64,000 nt of DNA. It comes from Gudongella sp049310905. GTDB lineage: Bacteria > Bacillota > Clostridia > Tissierellales > Tissierellaceae. Shown here piece after piece: positions 25,881 to 35,900 of the stretch. The translations under genes and the position numbers were made by a program. The notes beneath the pieces were generated by a model. It did no database searches and had not been told where the DNA came from. It worked only from the letters and a program-made list of their open reading frames with translations. Position 1 is the stretch's first letter. Each line of letters starts with the position of its first letter. Location of the stretch: positions 6,105-70,104 of the forward strand of contig NZ_JBMEMN010000011.1 of NCBI RefSeq assembly GCF_049310905.1, in the 5' to 3' direction.

Positions 25881-26729
25881 ATGAAAAAAGTAAGCGTATT
25901 GGGAAGAGGCACAATGGCATTGGGCATAGTTCAAATTTTTGCTCAAAAGGACATTGAAGTAACAGTATGGGTAAGATCAATTGATTCAGAGAAACCTAGA
26001 GGCAGCATTGCTCCGATTGAAAAAACAATGGGCAAGCTGGTTGCAAAGGAAAAAATAACTCAAGAACAGATGGACAAGACTCTTGAAAATATAAAAATTA
26101 CAACTGAATTGGCTGATGTTTCAGACAGCGATCTGGTAATTGAAGCAATATCAGAGGACATGAAGGTTAAGAGAGATACCTTTGGCAAGCTTGATGAAAT
26201 CTGTAAGCCGGAAGCAATTCTTGCAACAAACACATCATCCTTGTCTATAACTGAAATCGCTAACTCAACAAAGAGACCAGACAAGGTTATTGGAATGCAC
26301 TTCTTTAATCCTGTTCCTCTTATGAAGCTTGTGGAAGTAATTAAGGGACTCGCTACATCCGATGAGACAAAGGACAAGATAATTGAACTATCCCAATCTC
26401 TTGGAAAGACTCCTGTTGAAGTGGAGGAAGCTCCAGGATTTGTAGTGAACAGGATACTTATACCTATGATAAATGAAGCAGTTGGGATACTGGCTGATGG
26501 AGTTGCAACAGCTGAAGATATCGATGAAGCAATGAAGCTTGGCGCAAACCATCCGATTGGCCCATTGGCTCTGGGAGATCTTGTTGGTCTGGATGTATGT
26601 CTTGCCATAATGGATGTTCTTTATGATGAATTCCAGGACTCAAAATACAGAGCACATCCACTTCTAAGAAAGATGGTAAGAGGAAATCTACTTGGAAGAA
26701 AAACAGGAAAAGGATTCTACGCATATTAG
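25881..26729 (+). CDS. hbd: 3-hydroxyacyl-CoA (3-hydroxybutyryl-CoA) dehydrogenase
   Basis: 282 residues. C-terminal half closely follows clostridial Hbd (MHFFNPVPLMKLVEV with the catalytic His, NTSSLSITEI, EAPGFVVNRILIPMINEAVG, GANHPIGPLALGD). The N-terminal dinucleotide fold is unusual: the glycine motif reads GRGTMALG instead of GAGTMGSG, and the end of the second strand reads VWVRS where NAD-using relatives have an acidic residue. Arg-Ser here suggests preference for NADP(H). It follows the crotonase by 13 bases with GGAGGTG before ATG 25881, forming a two-gene operon that ends here. Confidence 0.9.
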   Translation: MKKVSVLGRGTMALGIVQIFAQKDIEVTVWVRSIDSEKPRGSIAPIEKTMGKLVAKEKITQEQMDKTLENIKITTELADVSDSDLVIEAISEDMKVKRDTFGKLDEICKPEAILATNTSSLSITEIANSTKRPDKVIGMHFFNPVPLMKLVEVIKGLATSDETKDKIIELSQSLGKTPVEVEEAPGFVVNRILIPMINEAVGILADGVATAEDIDEAMKLGANHPIGPLALGDLVGLDVCLAIMDVLYDEFQDSKYRAHPLLRKMVRGNLLGRKTGKGFYAY

Positions 26730-26740
26730 AAATTGTGTAA

Positions 26741-26770
26741 TTGACAATAACTCTAAAAATATGATATATT
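26741..26770 (+). promoter_or_regulatory. Sigma-A promoter of the riboswitch-controlled exchanger
   Basis: TTGACA (26741-26746) followed after 18 bases by TATATT (26765-26770); transcription would start near 26777, just at the aptamer. Confidence 0.75.
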
Positions 26771-26776
26771 TAATTT

Positions 26777-26905
26777 GTTAGAGGGAGTAACTGCCCGTTA
26801 CGGGAACTTAAGTCACCAATAACGGACCAATGGTCCTGGCTTAAGTGATGTGAAATCGTGTGAGACTCTACAATTCCTGAAGGGGAGTTGTAGAGTTTAT
26901 TTAAT
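26777..26905 (+). promoter_or_regulatory. yybP-ykoY (manganese) riboswitch with terminator
   Basis: The leader opens with AGAGGGAGTAACTG and closes with GTGAGACTCTA, the two conserved strands of the yybP-ykoY core. Between them is a long arm ACTTAAGTC...GGCTTAAGT enclosing ACCAATAACGGACC and GGTCCT, which matches the layout of the characterised Lactococcus aptamer as I recall it. P1 pairs TAGAG (26779-26783) with CTCTA (26866-26870). The same 3' strand starts a terminator stem, ACTCTACAA (26865-26873) with TTGTAGAGT (26888-26896) then T-rich sequence, so ligand-stabilised P1 would turn expression on. The family senses Mn2+. Confidence 0.88.
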
Positions 26906-26920
26906 TTCAAGGAGATAAAA

Positions 26921-27937
26921 ATGGAAGATCTGATTCTTAGCTTTATTAATCCACTGCCAATAATTTTTCTTTTAGGTATTATAGCCGTTAGTTTATATAC
27001 ATTAAGCAAAGGGGCAGATCTGCTTATTGATGAAGCAGTTGCTGTGTCGAGTTATCTTAATGTACCAAAAGCAATAATAGGAGCAACAATAGTATCCTTG
27101 GGTACAACATTGCCAGAGCTTTCAGTATCCACAATGGCAGCAATTCAGGGAAGTCCGGATATGGCTCTTGGAAATGCAGTCGGTTCAATAATTACAAATT
27201 CAGGGTTGATAATCGGGCTTGCAGCATTACTTAAACCAATAGATATCGATCGAAGTTCAATTAAAATACAGGGATGGCTAAAGCTTTTATCGGCAGGGAT
27301 GCTAATTGCATTTTCTCTTCCGTTTTTTTCAGCAGGAAGTGAGGGTACAATATCTCAAATGATGGGATTTTTATTTGTTGCCATGCTGATTGCGTATCTT
27401 TACTGGTCATTTCAAGAGTCCAAAAGGGAGTCTGCCCTAAGTGAAAACAAGAATGATGAAGTAGCTTCTAAGGCTGAAATAATCAAGAAATTTTTATTGA
27501 TGGGAGTTGGAATGGCAATAGTTATTCTTTCATCGCAGGTTCTTATACCAACTGTTGAGGTAACTGCTATAAAACTGGGAGTTCCTAAGAGCATAATAGC
27601 TGCAACACTTGTTGCATTTGGCACCAGCCTTCCTGAACTTACTACTAGCATAAAGGCTGTCTTAAGAGGTCACGGTGACCTGGCCGTAGGAAACATAATC
27701 GGAGCGGATATACTGAATGTATTATTTGTTATAGGAGTTTCTGCTGCAGTGACGCCTGAAGGTCTTCTTGTACCGGCATTGTTTTACAGGATACACTATC
27801 CGGCAATGGCTGTAATTCTGCTGACATTCAGATTTGTAACATTAAACAAGGGAAACATAATTAGAAGGAGAGAAGGAGCAATTCTGATGGCCTTCTACAT
27901 GATATATCTTGGAATGAATCTTACCAACTTCATATAA
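26921..27937 (+). CDS. CaCA-family cation antiporter (calcium/sodium type), likely Mn2+-linked
   Basis: 338 residues with about ten membrane helices in two inverted halves. Each half has the diagnostic alpha-repeat: GATIVSLGTTLPELSVS and AATLVAFGTSLPELTTS, where the Glu and flanking Thr/Ser bind the cation. This is the YrbG/NCKX-like group normally annotated as Ca2+/Na+ exchanger. AAGGAGATAAAA precedes ATG 26921. Because a manganese riboswitch with an ON-type terminator precedes it, I infer that this copy exports Mn2+, or is induced by it; the sequence of the carrier itself does not settle which ion it moves. Confidence 0.9.
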   Translation: MEDLILSFINPLPIIFLLGIIAVSLYTLSKGADLLIDEAVAVSSYLNVPKAIIGATIVSLGTTLPELSVSTMAAIQGSPDMALGNAVGSIITNSGLIIGLAALLKPIDIDRSSIKIQGWLKLLSAGMLIAFSLPFFSAGSEGTISQMMGFLFVAMLIAYLYWSFQESKRESALSENKNDEVASKAEIIKKFLLMGVGMAIVILSSQVLIPTVEVTAIKLGVPKSIIAATLVAFGTSLPELTTSIKAVLRGHGDLAVGNIIGADILNVLFVIGVSAAVTPEGLLVPALFYRIHYPAMAVILLTFRFVTLNKGNIIRRREGAILMAFYMIYLGMNLTNFI

Positions 27938-27943
27938 ACAAAA

Positions 27944-27974
27944 AAAGGGTCGTATCACATTGATACGACCCTTT
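27944..27974 (+). terminator. Bidirectional terminator
   Basis: A perfect 14-bp stem (27944-27957 with 27961-27974, loop CAT) flanked by A-run and T-run, serving the exchanger on the plus strand and murC on the minus strand. Confidence 0.88.
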
Positions 27975-27980
27975 AAAATC

Positions 27981-29381
27981 CTAGATTACTTTGTTGAGGC
28001 TTCTGTTAAGCAGATTATCTCCAATCTTGAAGACATTACCTGCACCCATTGTAATTACAACATCACTATCCGTGGTTTCTCTAAGTATAAAAGATTCAAT
28101 TTCATCGAAGGATCCAAAATATGTGGCATCCGAACCCTTGTCCTTGATTCTCTTTGCAAGCTCCCTTGAGTGTATTTCACCAAGATCCTTTTCTCTGGCC
28201 GCATATATATCCGCAATAATGACTTTGTCAGCATCCTTGAATGACTCTGAAAAACTATCTAAAAGAATCTTTGTTCTTGTAAATGTGTGAGGCTGAAAAA
28301 TACAGAAGATCCTTTTTTGGGTTGCTTTTCTCAATGCACTTAGGCTTGCCTTTATTTCTGTAGGATGGTGTGCATAGTCATCGATGATTTCAATCTCACC
28401 AAGAAAGCCCTTGTGTTCCAATCTTCGATGTACTCCTTTGTAATTGGAGATTTTAGCTGATATAAGCTCCATATCCAGACCAATATTACTGGTTGCAATA
28501 ATTGCAGCAAGAGAATTGTAGATATTATGAGTTCCCATAACGCTAAGTTTGATAGTGGTTGACTTTTCTCCATTAACAAACAAATCATAAACAGGATAAC
28601 CCCTGTCGTTAAACCTTATATTTCTAGCTTCATAATCAGATGGAACCTCGATACCAAAAGTAATAATCTTGGATTTTACAGCAGGGATTAACTTTCTGAT
28701 GTGTGGATCATCGTTGTTCAAGATTGAATAGTCATCTACACCAAGATTAAGCAAATATCCTTTGAACGTATCTGTTATGTGGTCCATGCTCTTGAAGAAA
28801 TCAAGATGGTCTTCATCAATATTGAGGACTACTGCAATTGACGGGAAATACTTAAGAATATTGGCTTTGTATTCGCAAGCCTCCGTTAGGAGATAATTAT
28901 CTGAGCCAAGTCTTACATTCCCGCCTATATCATCAAGCTCTCCGCCTAGTAATATGGTTGGGTTTATTTCCGGATTATTAATAATGGTTGCGATCATACT
29001 GGTGGTAGTGGTTTTTCCATGAGTACCGGAAACAGCAATGGAATTTTTGAAATTTCTCATTACAGCACCAAGAAAAGCGGCTCTGTCAATCACAGGAGCT
29101 GGTGACTCAATTGCTGCAAGAAGCTCCTCATTGTCAGAAGATATTGCATCTGTGTATATAACAAGATCTGCATCTCCAATATTTTCTTTGTTGTGACCTA
29201 TAAATATTTCTGCTCCCATTGTTCTTAGATGGTCAACTATCTGGCTATCAGTAGTATCCGTTCCTGAAATATTGAATCCTTTTTGTATAAGGATTTCAGC
29301 AAGACCACTCATGCTTATTCCACCGATTCCGATAAAGTGTACTCTACGGTACTCGGGACTGCCTAAATTTATATCAAACAT
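27981..29381 (-). CDS. murC: UDP-N-acetylmuramate--L-alanine ligase
   Basis: 466 residues, usual Mur ligase length. Adds L-Ala to UDP-MurNAc in cytoplasmic peptidoglycan synthesis. N-terminal UDP-binding VHFIGIGGISMSGLAEIL, ATP-binding SGTHGKTTTTSMIA, the LNIDEDHLDFF segment and late DDYAHHPTEIKASL are all characteristic of MurC. AGGGGGAAA stands upstream of ATG 29381. It is a single-gene unit divergent from spoVG. Confidence 0.97.
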   Translation of the reverse strand: MFDINLGSPEYRRVHFIGIGGISMSGLAEILIQKGFNISGTDTTDSQIVDHLRTMGAEIFIGHNKENIGDADLVIYTDAISSDNEELLAAIESPAPVIDRAAFLGAVMRNFKNSIAVSGTHGKTTTTSMIATIINNPEINPTILLGGELDDIGGNVRLGSDNYLLTEACEYKANILKYFPSIAVVLNIDEDHLDFFKSMDHITDTFKGYLLNLGVDDYSILNNDDPHIRKLIPAVKSKIITFGIEVPSDYEARNIRFNDRGYPVYDLFVNGEKSTTIKLSVMGTHNIYNSLAAIIATSNIGLDMELISAKISNYKGVHRRLEHKGFLGEIEIIDDYAHHPTEIKASLSALRKATQKRIFCIFQPHTFTRTKILLDSFSESFKDADKVIIADIYAAREKDLGEIHSRELAKRIKDKGSDATYFGSFDEIESFILRETTDSDVVITMGAGNVFKIGDNLLNRSLNKVI

Positions 29382-29536
29382 TTAATTTCCCCCTGAATTT
29401 AATCAAATTACATTCTTGTTGCTCAAATAATACCCCAAAAAACAATTACTCAGGCATACATTCAATGATTATATCATAACAAAAATAATAATAAAGGACA
29501 AATTTGATAAAAAAATTTATAATTTTCTAAAAAAAA

Positions 29537-29563
29537 GAAGGAATCCATCAAAAAATGTAGAAT
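29537..29563 (+). promoter_or_regulatory. Sigma-H-type promoter of spoVG
   Basis: GAAGGAATC (29537-29545), 11-base spacer, GTAGAAT (29557-29563) fits the sigma-H consensus RnAGGAwWW-N11/12-RnnGAAT except one base of the first element. In Bacillus subtilis spoVG is a classic sigma-H gene. Confidence 0.7.
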
Positions 29564-29609
29564 AATAATAGTAACATGTAAAAGAACCGTCGAGGAAGGT
29601 GGTGAGACA

Positions 29610-29873
29610 ATGAAGATTACAGACGTAAGGGTTAGGAAGGTTACAGAAGAAGGCAAGATGAAGGCAATAGTATCAGTTACGTTCGATGAAGAGTTTGTTG
29701 TACATGATATCAAAGTAATTGAAGGACAGAACGGATTGTTTATTGCTATGCCAAGTAGAAAAATGGCAGATGGTGAATTCAGAGACATCGCTCACCCGAT
29801 TAATGCCACCACTAGGCAAAAAATTCAAGAGGCAGTTTTTGAAGAGTATGAAAAAGCTTTGACACCAGAGTAG
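29610..29873 (+). CDS. spoVG: SpoVG regulatory protein
   Basis: 87 residues, matching the family along its whole length: it begins MKITDVRVRKV and contains IKVIEGQNGLFIAMPSRK and the HPINATTRQKIQEAV segment. SpoVG is a small nucleic-acid-binding regulator affecting septation, sporulation and exoproducts. AAGGTGGTGAG lies just before ATG 29610. It opens the conserved Firmicutes cluster that continues with glmU, has a sigma-H-like promoter upstream and its own terminator. Confidence 0.96.
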   Translation: MKITDVRVRKVTEEGKMKAIVSVTFDEEFVVHDIKVIEGQNGLFIAMPSRKMADGEFRDIAHPINATTRQKIQEAVFEEYEKALTPE

Positions 29874-29895
29874 AAGGGCCTATGGGCTCTTTTAT
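29874..29895 (+). terminator. Rho-independent terminator after spoVG
   Basis: AAGGGCC (29874-29880) pairs with GGCTCTT (29885-29891, one wobble), followed by TTTATT. Confidence 0.65.
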
Positions 29896-30005
29896 TCTCT
29901 TTAGAAGCTTCATTTTTTTTGTGTAATTATCAATTTGGTGTGGACTTATAAAATAAATGGGTTAAAATAATATGGAGGGAATAACAAAAAGAGGTGTGTT
30001 ATAAA

Positions 30006-31391
30006 ATGAATATAGGAATAATACTGGCAGCCGGAGAAGGAACCAGAATGAAGTCCCGACACCCAAAGGTGTTGCATGAGATTTCCGGAAAACCTCTCTT
30101 GTCATATGTACTCGATGCGGCACAGAATGCTGATATAAGCAGAAATGTCGTAATTGTAGGCCATGGAAAAGATGAGGTTGTGGAAAAAATATCCGGTGAG
30201 AACATTATTTTTGAAGAACAGCCTGTACACCAGGGAACACCATACGGTACAGGTTACGCTGTCATGCAGGGAATTAGTCATGTGGCAGATGAAGACAATG
30301 TAATTGTTTTGTGTGGAGATACTCCCTTGATTACTTCAACTACCTTGACAGAGCTGATGGAGTACCACGATTCTCAGAATAATAATGCAACGGTTCTTAC
30401 AACAGAGCTTGCTGATCCAACAGGTTACGGAAGAATTGTAAGGAAAGATGAGGGCAGCTTGGAAGAAATCGTTGAGCACAAGGATGCAAGTCCAGCACAA
30501 AGGGGAATCAAAGAAATCAATTCAGGAATCTATTGTTTTAGTGGCAAAGAGCTAAAGATAGGATTAAAAGGAATTGATAACGACAACAGCCAAAACGAAT
30601 ATTACCTTACCGACGTTATCAGTGTTCTGGTCCAAGGAGGCTATAAGGTGGGAGCTTTCCTTATCGAAGATTCAACTCAGATACATGGTATCAACTCTAG
30701 GGTGCAACTTGCTCAGGCTGATGATATAATAAGAGAGAGAATTAATACCGGACATATGGAAAACGGTGTAACCTTGATTAATCCTAAAGACACTTACATT
30801 GAACCAAAAGTGCGAATAGGTAAGGACACAATTGTGTATCCAGGAGCAGTTCTAGAAGGTGAAACTGTAATTGGAGAGGATTGTATTATCAGGGGTACAA
30901 CCAGAATCGTGGACAGTGTCATTGGCAATGGAGTAAGCATCGAGTCAACATTGATTGAAAAGAGTAAAGTTGACGATGGATGCAAAATAGGTCCCTATGC
31001 TCATCTTAGACCGGATTCGGATCTAGGGAAAAATGTCAAGATTGGGAACTTTGTTGAAATCAAGAAGTCCACTCTTGGAGATAATTCCAAGGCAAGTCAT
31101 CTATCCTATGTTGGAGATGCACTAGTAGGTTCAGGAGTCAATATAGGCTGTGGTGTTGTATTTGTAAATTACGACGGTGAAAAAAAATACAAATCAATCA
31201 TAGGAGACAATGCCTTTATTGGAAGCAATTCAAATCTGGTCGCACCGGTTAGGGTGGAGGACTGGGGCTATGTAGCAGCTGGCTCTACCATAACGGAAAA
31301 TGTTGGAGAAGGAGAACTTTCAATAGCCCGAGCCAGACAAGTTAACAAGGCAGGATGGGTGGAGAAGAAGGGACTAAAAAAACACAAATAA
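30006..31391 (+). CDS. glmU: Bifunctional UDP-GlcNAc pyrophosphorylase / GlcN-1-P acetyltransferase
   Basis: About 461 residues. N-terminal uridylyltransferase domain with LAAGEGTRMKSRHPKVLHEI and CGDTPLIT; C-terminal left-handed beta-helix acetyltransferase with hexapeptide repeats (DCIIRGTTRIVDSVIGN, IGPYAHLRPDSDLGKN, the catalytic-His region SHLSYVGDALVG, and IGSNSNLVAPVRV). It makes UDP-N-acetylglucosamine for cell-wall synthesis. ATG 30006 is preferred, nine bases after GAGGTG; the ATG at 29994 overlaps that site. prs follows 16 bases later, as in many Firmicutes. Confidence 0.97.
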   Translation: MNIGIILAAGEGTRMKSRHPKVLHEISGKPLLSYVLDAAQNADISRNVVIVGHGKDEVVEKISGENIIFEEQPVHQGTPYGTGYAVMQGISHVADEDNVIVLCGDTPLITSTTLTELMEYHDSQNNNATVLTTELADPTGYGRIVRKDEGSLEEIVEHKDASPAQRGIKEINSGIYCFSGKELKIGLKGIDNDNSQNEYYLTDVISVLVQGGYKVGAFLIEDSTQIHGINSRVQLAQADDIIRERINTGHMENGVTLINPKDTYIEPKVRIGKDTIVYPGAVLEGETVIGEDCIIRGTTRIVDSVIGNGVSIESTLIEKSKVDDGCKIGPYAHLRPDSDLGKNVKIGNFVEIKKSTLGDNSKASHLSYVGDALVGSGVNIGCGVVFVNYDGEKKYKSIIGDNAFIGSNSNLVAPVRVEDWGYVAAGSTITENVGEGELSIARARQVNKAGWVEKKGLKKHK

Positions 31392-31407
31392 CTAGGAGGA
31401 TGTAGAG

Positions 31408-32355
31408 ATGAACCTTTGTTTAGGTGGAATCAAGGTTTTCACCGGAAATGCCAATAGAGAGCTGGTAAAAAATATTTGCCAGGAGCTGGGTATTACCCTG
31501 GGTACATGTGATGTAACCCACTTTAGTGACGGTGAGATTAACGTAAATATCGGGGAAACTGTTAGAGGCTGCGATGTATTTATCATCCAGTCGACAAACA
31601 CACCTGTTAATGACAATCTTATGGAGCTTCTTATTCTAATAGATGCAGTGAAGAGAGCTTCAGCAGGAAGAATAAATGCTGTTATACCATACTATGGTTA
31701 TGCCAGACAAGACAGAAAAACCAAGGCAAGAGAGCCAATTACTGCAAAGCTTGTTGCCAATCTACTGACCACAGCAGGAGCTGACAGAGTAGTGGGCATG
31801 GATCTTCACGCTGGTCAGATACAGGGATACTTTGATATTCCAGTAGACCACCTTTCGGCAGTTCCAATTCTTGCAGAGTATTTCAAGGATATTGTGGATG
31901 AGGATACTGTAATAGTATCTCCTGACCTTGGAGGAGTAACAAGAGCAAGGACTTTCGCCAATATCCTTGATCTTCCCATAGCGATTATAGAAAAGAGAAG
32001 ACCAAAGGCAAATGTATCAGAAGTAATGAACGTAATAGGTGACATCGAAGGTAAAAACGTAATACTTGTAGACGATATTATTGATACAGCCGGTACAATA
32101 GTTAAGGCAGCTAGCGTATTAAAGAGCTTTGGAGCCAAAAAGGTCTATGGTTGCGCTACTCATGGTGTGCTTTCAGGACCTGCATTGGATAGGATCCACA
32201 ACTCAGAGCTTGAAAAATTTGTAATATCAGACACAATTCCATTGGCAGAAATGGCAAGGATTGATAAGATTGAAGTTGTTAGCGTTGCACCGATTTTTGC
32301 GGAAGCAATAAGACGAATCAACAGCAACGAGTCTATCAGCGTTATTTTCGAATAG
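31408..32355 (+). CDS. prs: Ribose-phosphate pyrophosphokinase
   Basis: 315 residues, class I PRPP synthetase. Makes 5-phosphoribosyl 1-pyrophosphate for nucleotide, His and Trp synthesis. The flexible catalytic region IPYYGYARQDRKTKAREPIT, metal-binding MDLHAGQIQGYFDIPVDHL and PRPP loop VDDIIDTAGTI are present. AGGAGG precedes ATG 31408. Sits in the conserved glmU-prs-pth order. Confidence 0.97.
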   Translation: MNLCLGGIKVFTGNANRELVKNICQELGITLGTCDVTHFSDGEINVNIGETVRGCDVFIIQSTNTPVNDNLMELLILIDAVKRASAGRINAVIPYYGYARQDRKTKAREPITAKLVANLLTTAGADRVVGMDLHAGQIQGYFDIPVDHLSAVPILAEYFKDIVDEDTVIVSPDLGGVTRARTFANILDLPIAIIEKRRPKANVSEVMNVIGDIEGKNVILVDDIIDTAGTIVKAASVLKSFGAKKVYGCATHGVLSGPALDRIHNSELEKFVISDTIPLAEMARIDKIEVVSVAPIFAEAIRRINSNESISVIFE

Positions 32356-32378
32356 TCACATAGCAGGGAGTTGATTAT

Positions 32379-32957
32379 GTGATTGTAATAGCAGGATTGG
32401 GAAACCCCGGAAGCAAATACTCAGAAACCAGACACAATATCGGCTTTAATGTAGTTGACAGATTGGCACAGGCCAATGGCATCAAAGTCAATAAACTAAA
32501 GTTCAAGGCCTTGATTGGTGAGGGCTTTATTGGGACCGAAAAGGTTCTTTTGGTAAAGCCAAGTACATTTATGAACAATAGCGGACAATGCATAAGAGAA
32601 ATTGTGGAATTCTATAAGCTGCCACCAGGGAATCTACTTGTGGTGGTCGATGATATAGACATAGAATTTGCCACCATAAGAATTAAGAAAAAGGGAAGTG
32701 CAGGCTCGCACAATGGTCTTAAGTCAATTATTTATCAGTTACAGGTAGATGATTTTCCAAGAATCAAGGTGGGAATTGGCAAAAAGCCTCATTACTATGA
32801 CCTGGCCGACTTTGTCCTCAGTAAATTCAGTTCTGATGAAAGAAAGCTGGTTGACCAGGCAATTAAAAAAGCAGCAGAAGCAGCAGAGGAATTCGTAAAA
32901 AGTGGCATAGACAAAGCCATGAATAAATTTAATGTCAGAAATGCAGCCCAGGACTAA
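32379..32957 (+). CDS. pth: Peptidyl-tRNA hydrolase
   Basis: 192 residues. Releases peptides from prematurely dropped peptidyl-tRNA. Starts at GTG 32379; an ATG two bases earlier is out of frame and closes at once. The catalytic-His motif GLGNPGSKYSETRHNIGF, the FMNNSG motif and GSAGSHNGLKSI are present. Located between prs and mfd, as in Bacillus (spoVC). Confidence 0.96.
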   Translation: MIVIAGLGNPGSKYSETRHNIGFNVVDRLAQANGIKVNKLKFKALIGEGFIGTEKVLLVKPSTFMNNSGQCIREIVEFYKLPPGNLLVVVDDIDIEFATIRIKKKGSAGSHNGLKSIIYQLQVDDFPRIKVGIGKKPHYYDLADFVLSKFSSDERKLVDQAIKKAAEAAEEFVKSGIDKAMNKFNVRNAAQD

Positions 32958-32988
32958 AACCTGGGCTTAAACCTTTGGGAGGGTTGAA

Positions 32989-35900
32989 ATGAAGGATTTT
33001 CTTATTGATCCACTGTTAAATCTAAAACCATATAAAAAATTGCTGCAGGATATTGAAAGTGGAACATCCCCACTCTCGACCCATGGACTGATGGAAGAGA
33101 ATCTGGGGCATTTTCTGTGTGGATTAAAGGTCCATACGGAAAGGCAAATTCTTCTTTTGACCCATAATGAGACAAAAGCCAGACAAATTTATGATGATAT
33201 AAGGACAATCCTTCCTGAGCAGAAGATAAGACTATATCCCGCAAAGGACACAATACTATATGATGTAGATGCTTTCAGTTCCGAAAGGACACATCAACGC
33301 CTCGAAGTTTTGTCGTGTCTTATGGAAAATAAGAGTATGCTTGTAATTGCATCGATAGAAGCTTTGTCAGATCATATAATATCCAGAGAATCCTTCCAGA
33401 GTTTCAGCTTGAATATCCAGTTGGGAAAAGAGGCAAGTCTAGTGGAGCTGACATCAGGACTTGTTGGTGCAGGTTATGAAAGGGTAAGCCTTGTGGAGCA
33501 AACTGGCCAATTCAGCATACGTGGTGGAATTCTGGATGTATTTCCGCCCAATGTGGAGCATCCTGTGAGAGTTGAATTCTTTGACACCGAAGTTGACTCA
33601 ATCAGAACCTTTGATTGGAGGGACCAGAGGTCTGTTGATGTAATAGATGAAGTAGACATCTTTCCGGTTTCAGAAGTAATAATTCCAGCAAGTGGAAGAA
33701 TGGAAATTGCAGGAAGGCTGGGAAAAGAACTCGAAGAATTCAAAGCAAAAACAGAAGCAGGAGACGCAAAAGACAAAGCAAGTGATAAATTCGGAAAATA
33801 TATTGATGCCTTGGAAGAAGGATCACATATTACAAATAAGGACCTGCTTATTCCGTACATTCCAGAAGGACTTATGGGTACCGTAGTAGACTTTTTTCAG
33901 GAGTCGTCTTTAATAATACTTGATGAGCCAAAAAGATTAAGAGAAAAGTACGAAGACATGACAGGAGAATTTAATGGAAGAACCATTGACCTATTGCAGG
34001 TGGGAGAAGTTCTGAAATCGCATCTTGGGCTAAAATATGATTACGAGGAATTAATAGCTGAATTAAAGAAGAAGATAGTTGTTACAAGCGCATCATTTTT
34101 AAAGCAGGACAACGATTTTTCGCCTAAGGCAATAGTACGTTTCACCATGAGGACAATACCTGTATATCATGGAAAACTGGAGATTCTTAAAGAAGATCTG
34201 GACAGATACTTGTATAAGGGATACAAGATTATTGTTTTGGCAGGGACTTCGGACAGAGGAAAGAGACTAAAGGAGACACTGATGGATATTGGGATTGTCT
34301 CCGAGTTTTATGGTTCCAGGGAAAAAACAATCCAAAGCGGTCAGGTGTTTATTGCAGAAGGCTCCCTAAAGGCAGGATTTGAGTACGAAGAGATGAAGCT
34401 TGCAGTAATAACTGACAAGGAGATTTACGGTGCAGGAAAGAAAAAGACCAGAAAGAAGTCCAAGAGACTCAAGGACAGTGGTGAAAAGCTGCAATTCTCA
34501 GACCTTAATGAAGGTGACTATATTGTGCACGAGAATTACGGTATTGGACAATACCTTGGTGTATCGCAGCTGGCAGTACAGGGTGTAAAAAAAGATTATC
34601 TAATGATTCAGTATAAGGGAAAGGACAGATTGTATCTTCCAATAGAGCAGATGACCATGATACAGAAGTATATTGGATCAGATTCCATTAAGCCAAAAGT
34701 TAACAGGTTAAGTGGGTCCGAGTGGTCCAAGACAAAGACCAGGACCAAGAAGGCAATTGAAGAAATGGCAATAGATCTTCTGGAGCTTTACGCAAAACGA
34801 GAGAAGGTAGAAGGATATCAATTTTCAAGTGATACAACATGGCAAAGAGAGTTCGAAGACTTCTTCCCCTATGAAGAAACCCAGGGACAACAAACATCCA
34901 TTAAGGACATCAAAGAAGACATGGAAACGAAAAAGCCAATGGACAGACTTCTTTGTGGTGATGTTGGATATGGAAAGACAGAGGTTGCTTTAAGAGCTGC
35001 ATTCAAGGCAGTAATGGATAGTAAGCAGGTTGCAATCCTTGTACCGACAACAATACTTGCCCAGCAGCATTACAATACCATCGTCGAGAGGCTTGGGAAC
35101 TTTCCCGTAACAGTAGCGATGCTTAGTAGATTCAGATCAAGAAAAGAACAGCAGGCTTCAATTGAGATGCTTAGAAAAGGCATGATGGATATAGTGATTG
35201 GAACACACAGACTTCTTTCAAAGGATGTTGTATTTAAAGATCTTGGATTGCTGATAGTGGATGAAGAGCAGAGATTTGGAGTCAAGCACAAGGAAAAGTT
35301 GAAGAAATTAAAGGAAAATGTTGATGTACTTACCCTGACGGCAACCCCCATACCGAGAACTCTTCACATGTCGCTTGTTGGCATAAGAGATATGTCTGTA
35401 ATCGAGGAGCCACCAGAGGAAAGATATCCAATTCAGACATATGTTACAGAGTACAACAAGACTCTGATTAAGGATGCCATTCAACGGGAGATTTCAAGAG
35501 GTGGACAGGTTTATTATGTATATAACAGGGTGGAGACTATTGATAAGGTAGCAATAGAGCTTAGGGAACTAGTTCCGGAAGCTGAATTTGCAATCGCCCA
35601 CGGTCAAATGGCAGAACGTGAGTTGGAGCAGGTAATGATGGACTTTATGAATAAGGAAACCAGTGTTCTTGTTTGTACCACAATAATAGAAACCGGACTG
35701 GATATACCAAATGTGAATACAATTATAATTCACGACGCAGATAAGTTCGGGTTATCCCAGCTGTATCAGTTAAGGGGAAGGGTCGGAAGATCAAACAGAC
35801 TTGCATTTTCATACTTTGTATATCAAAAGGACAAGGTGCTTTCAGAGGTTGCCGAAAAGAGATTAAGAGCTATAAAAGAGTTTACTGAGTTTGGATCAGG

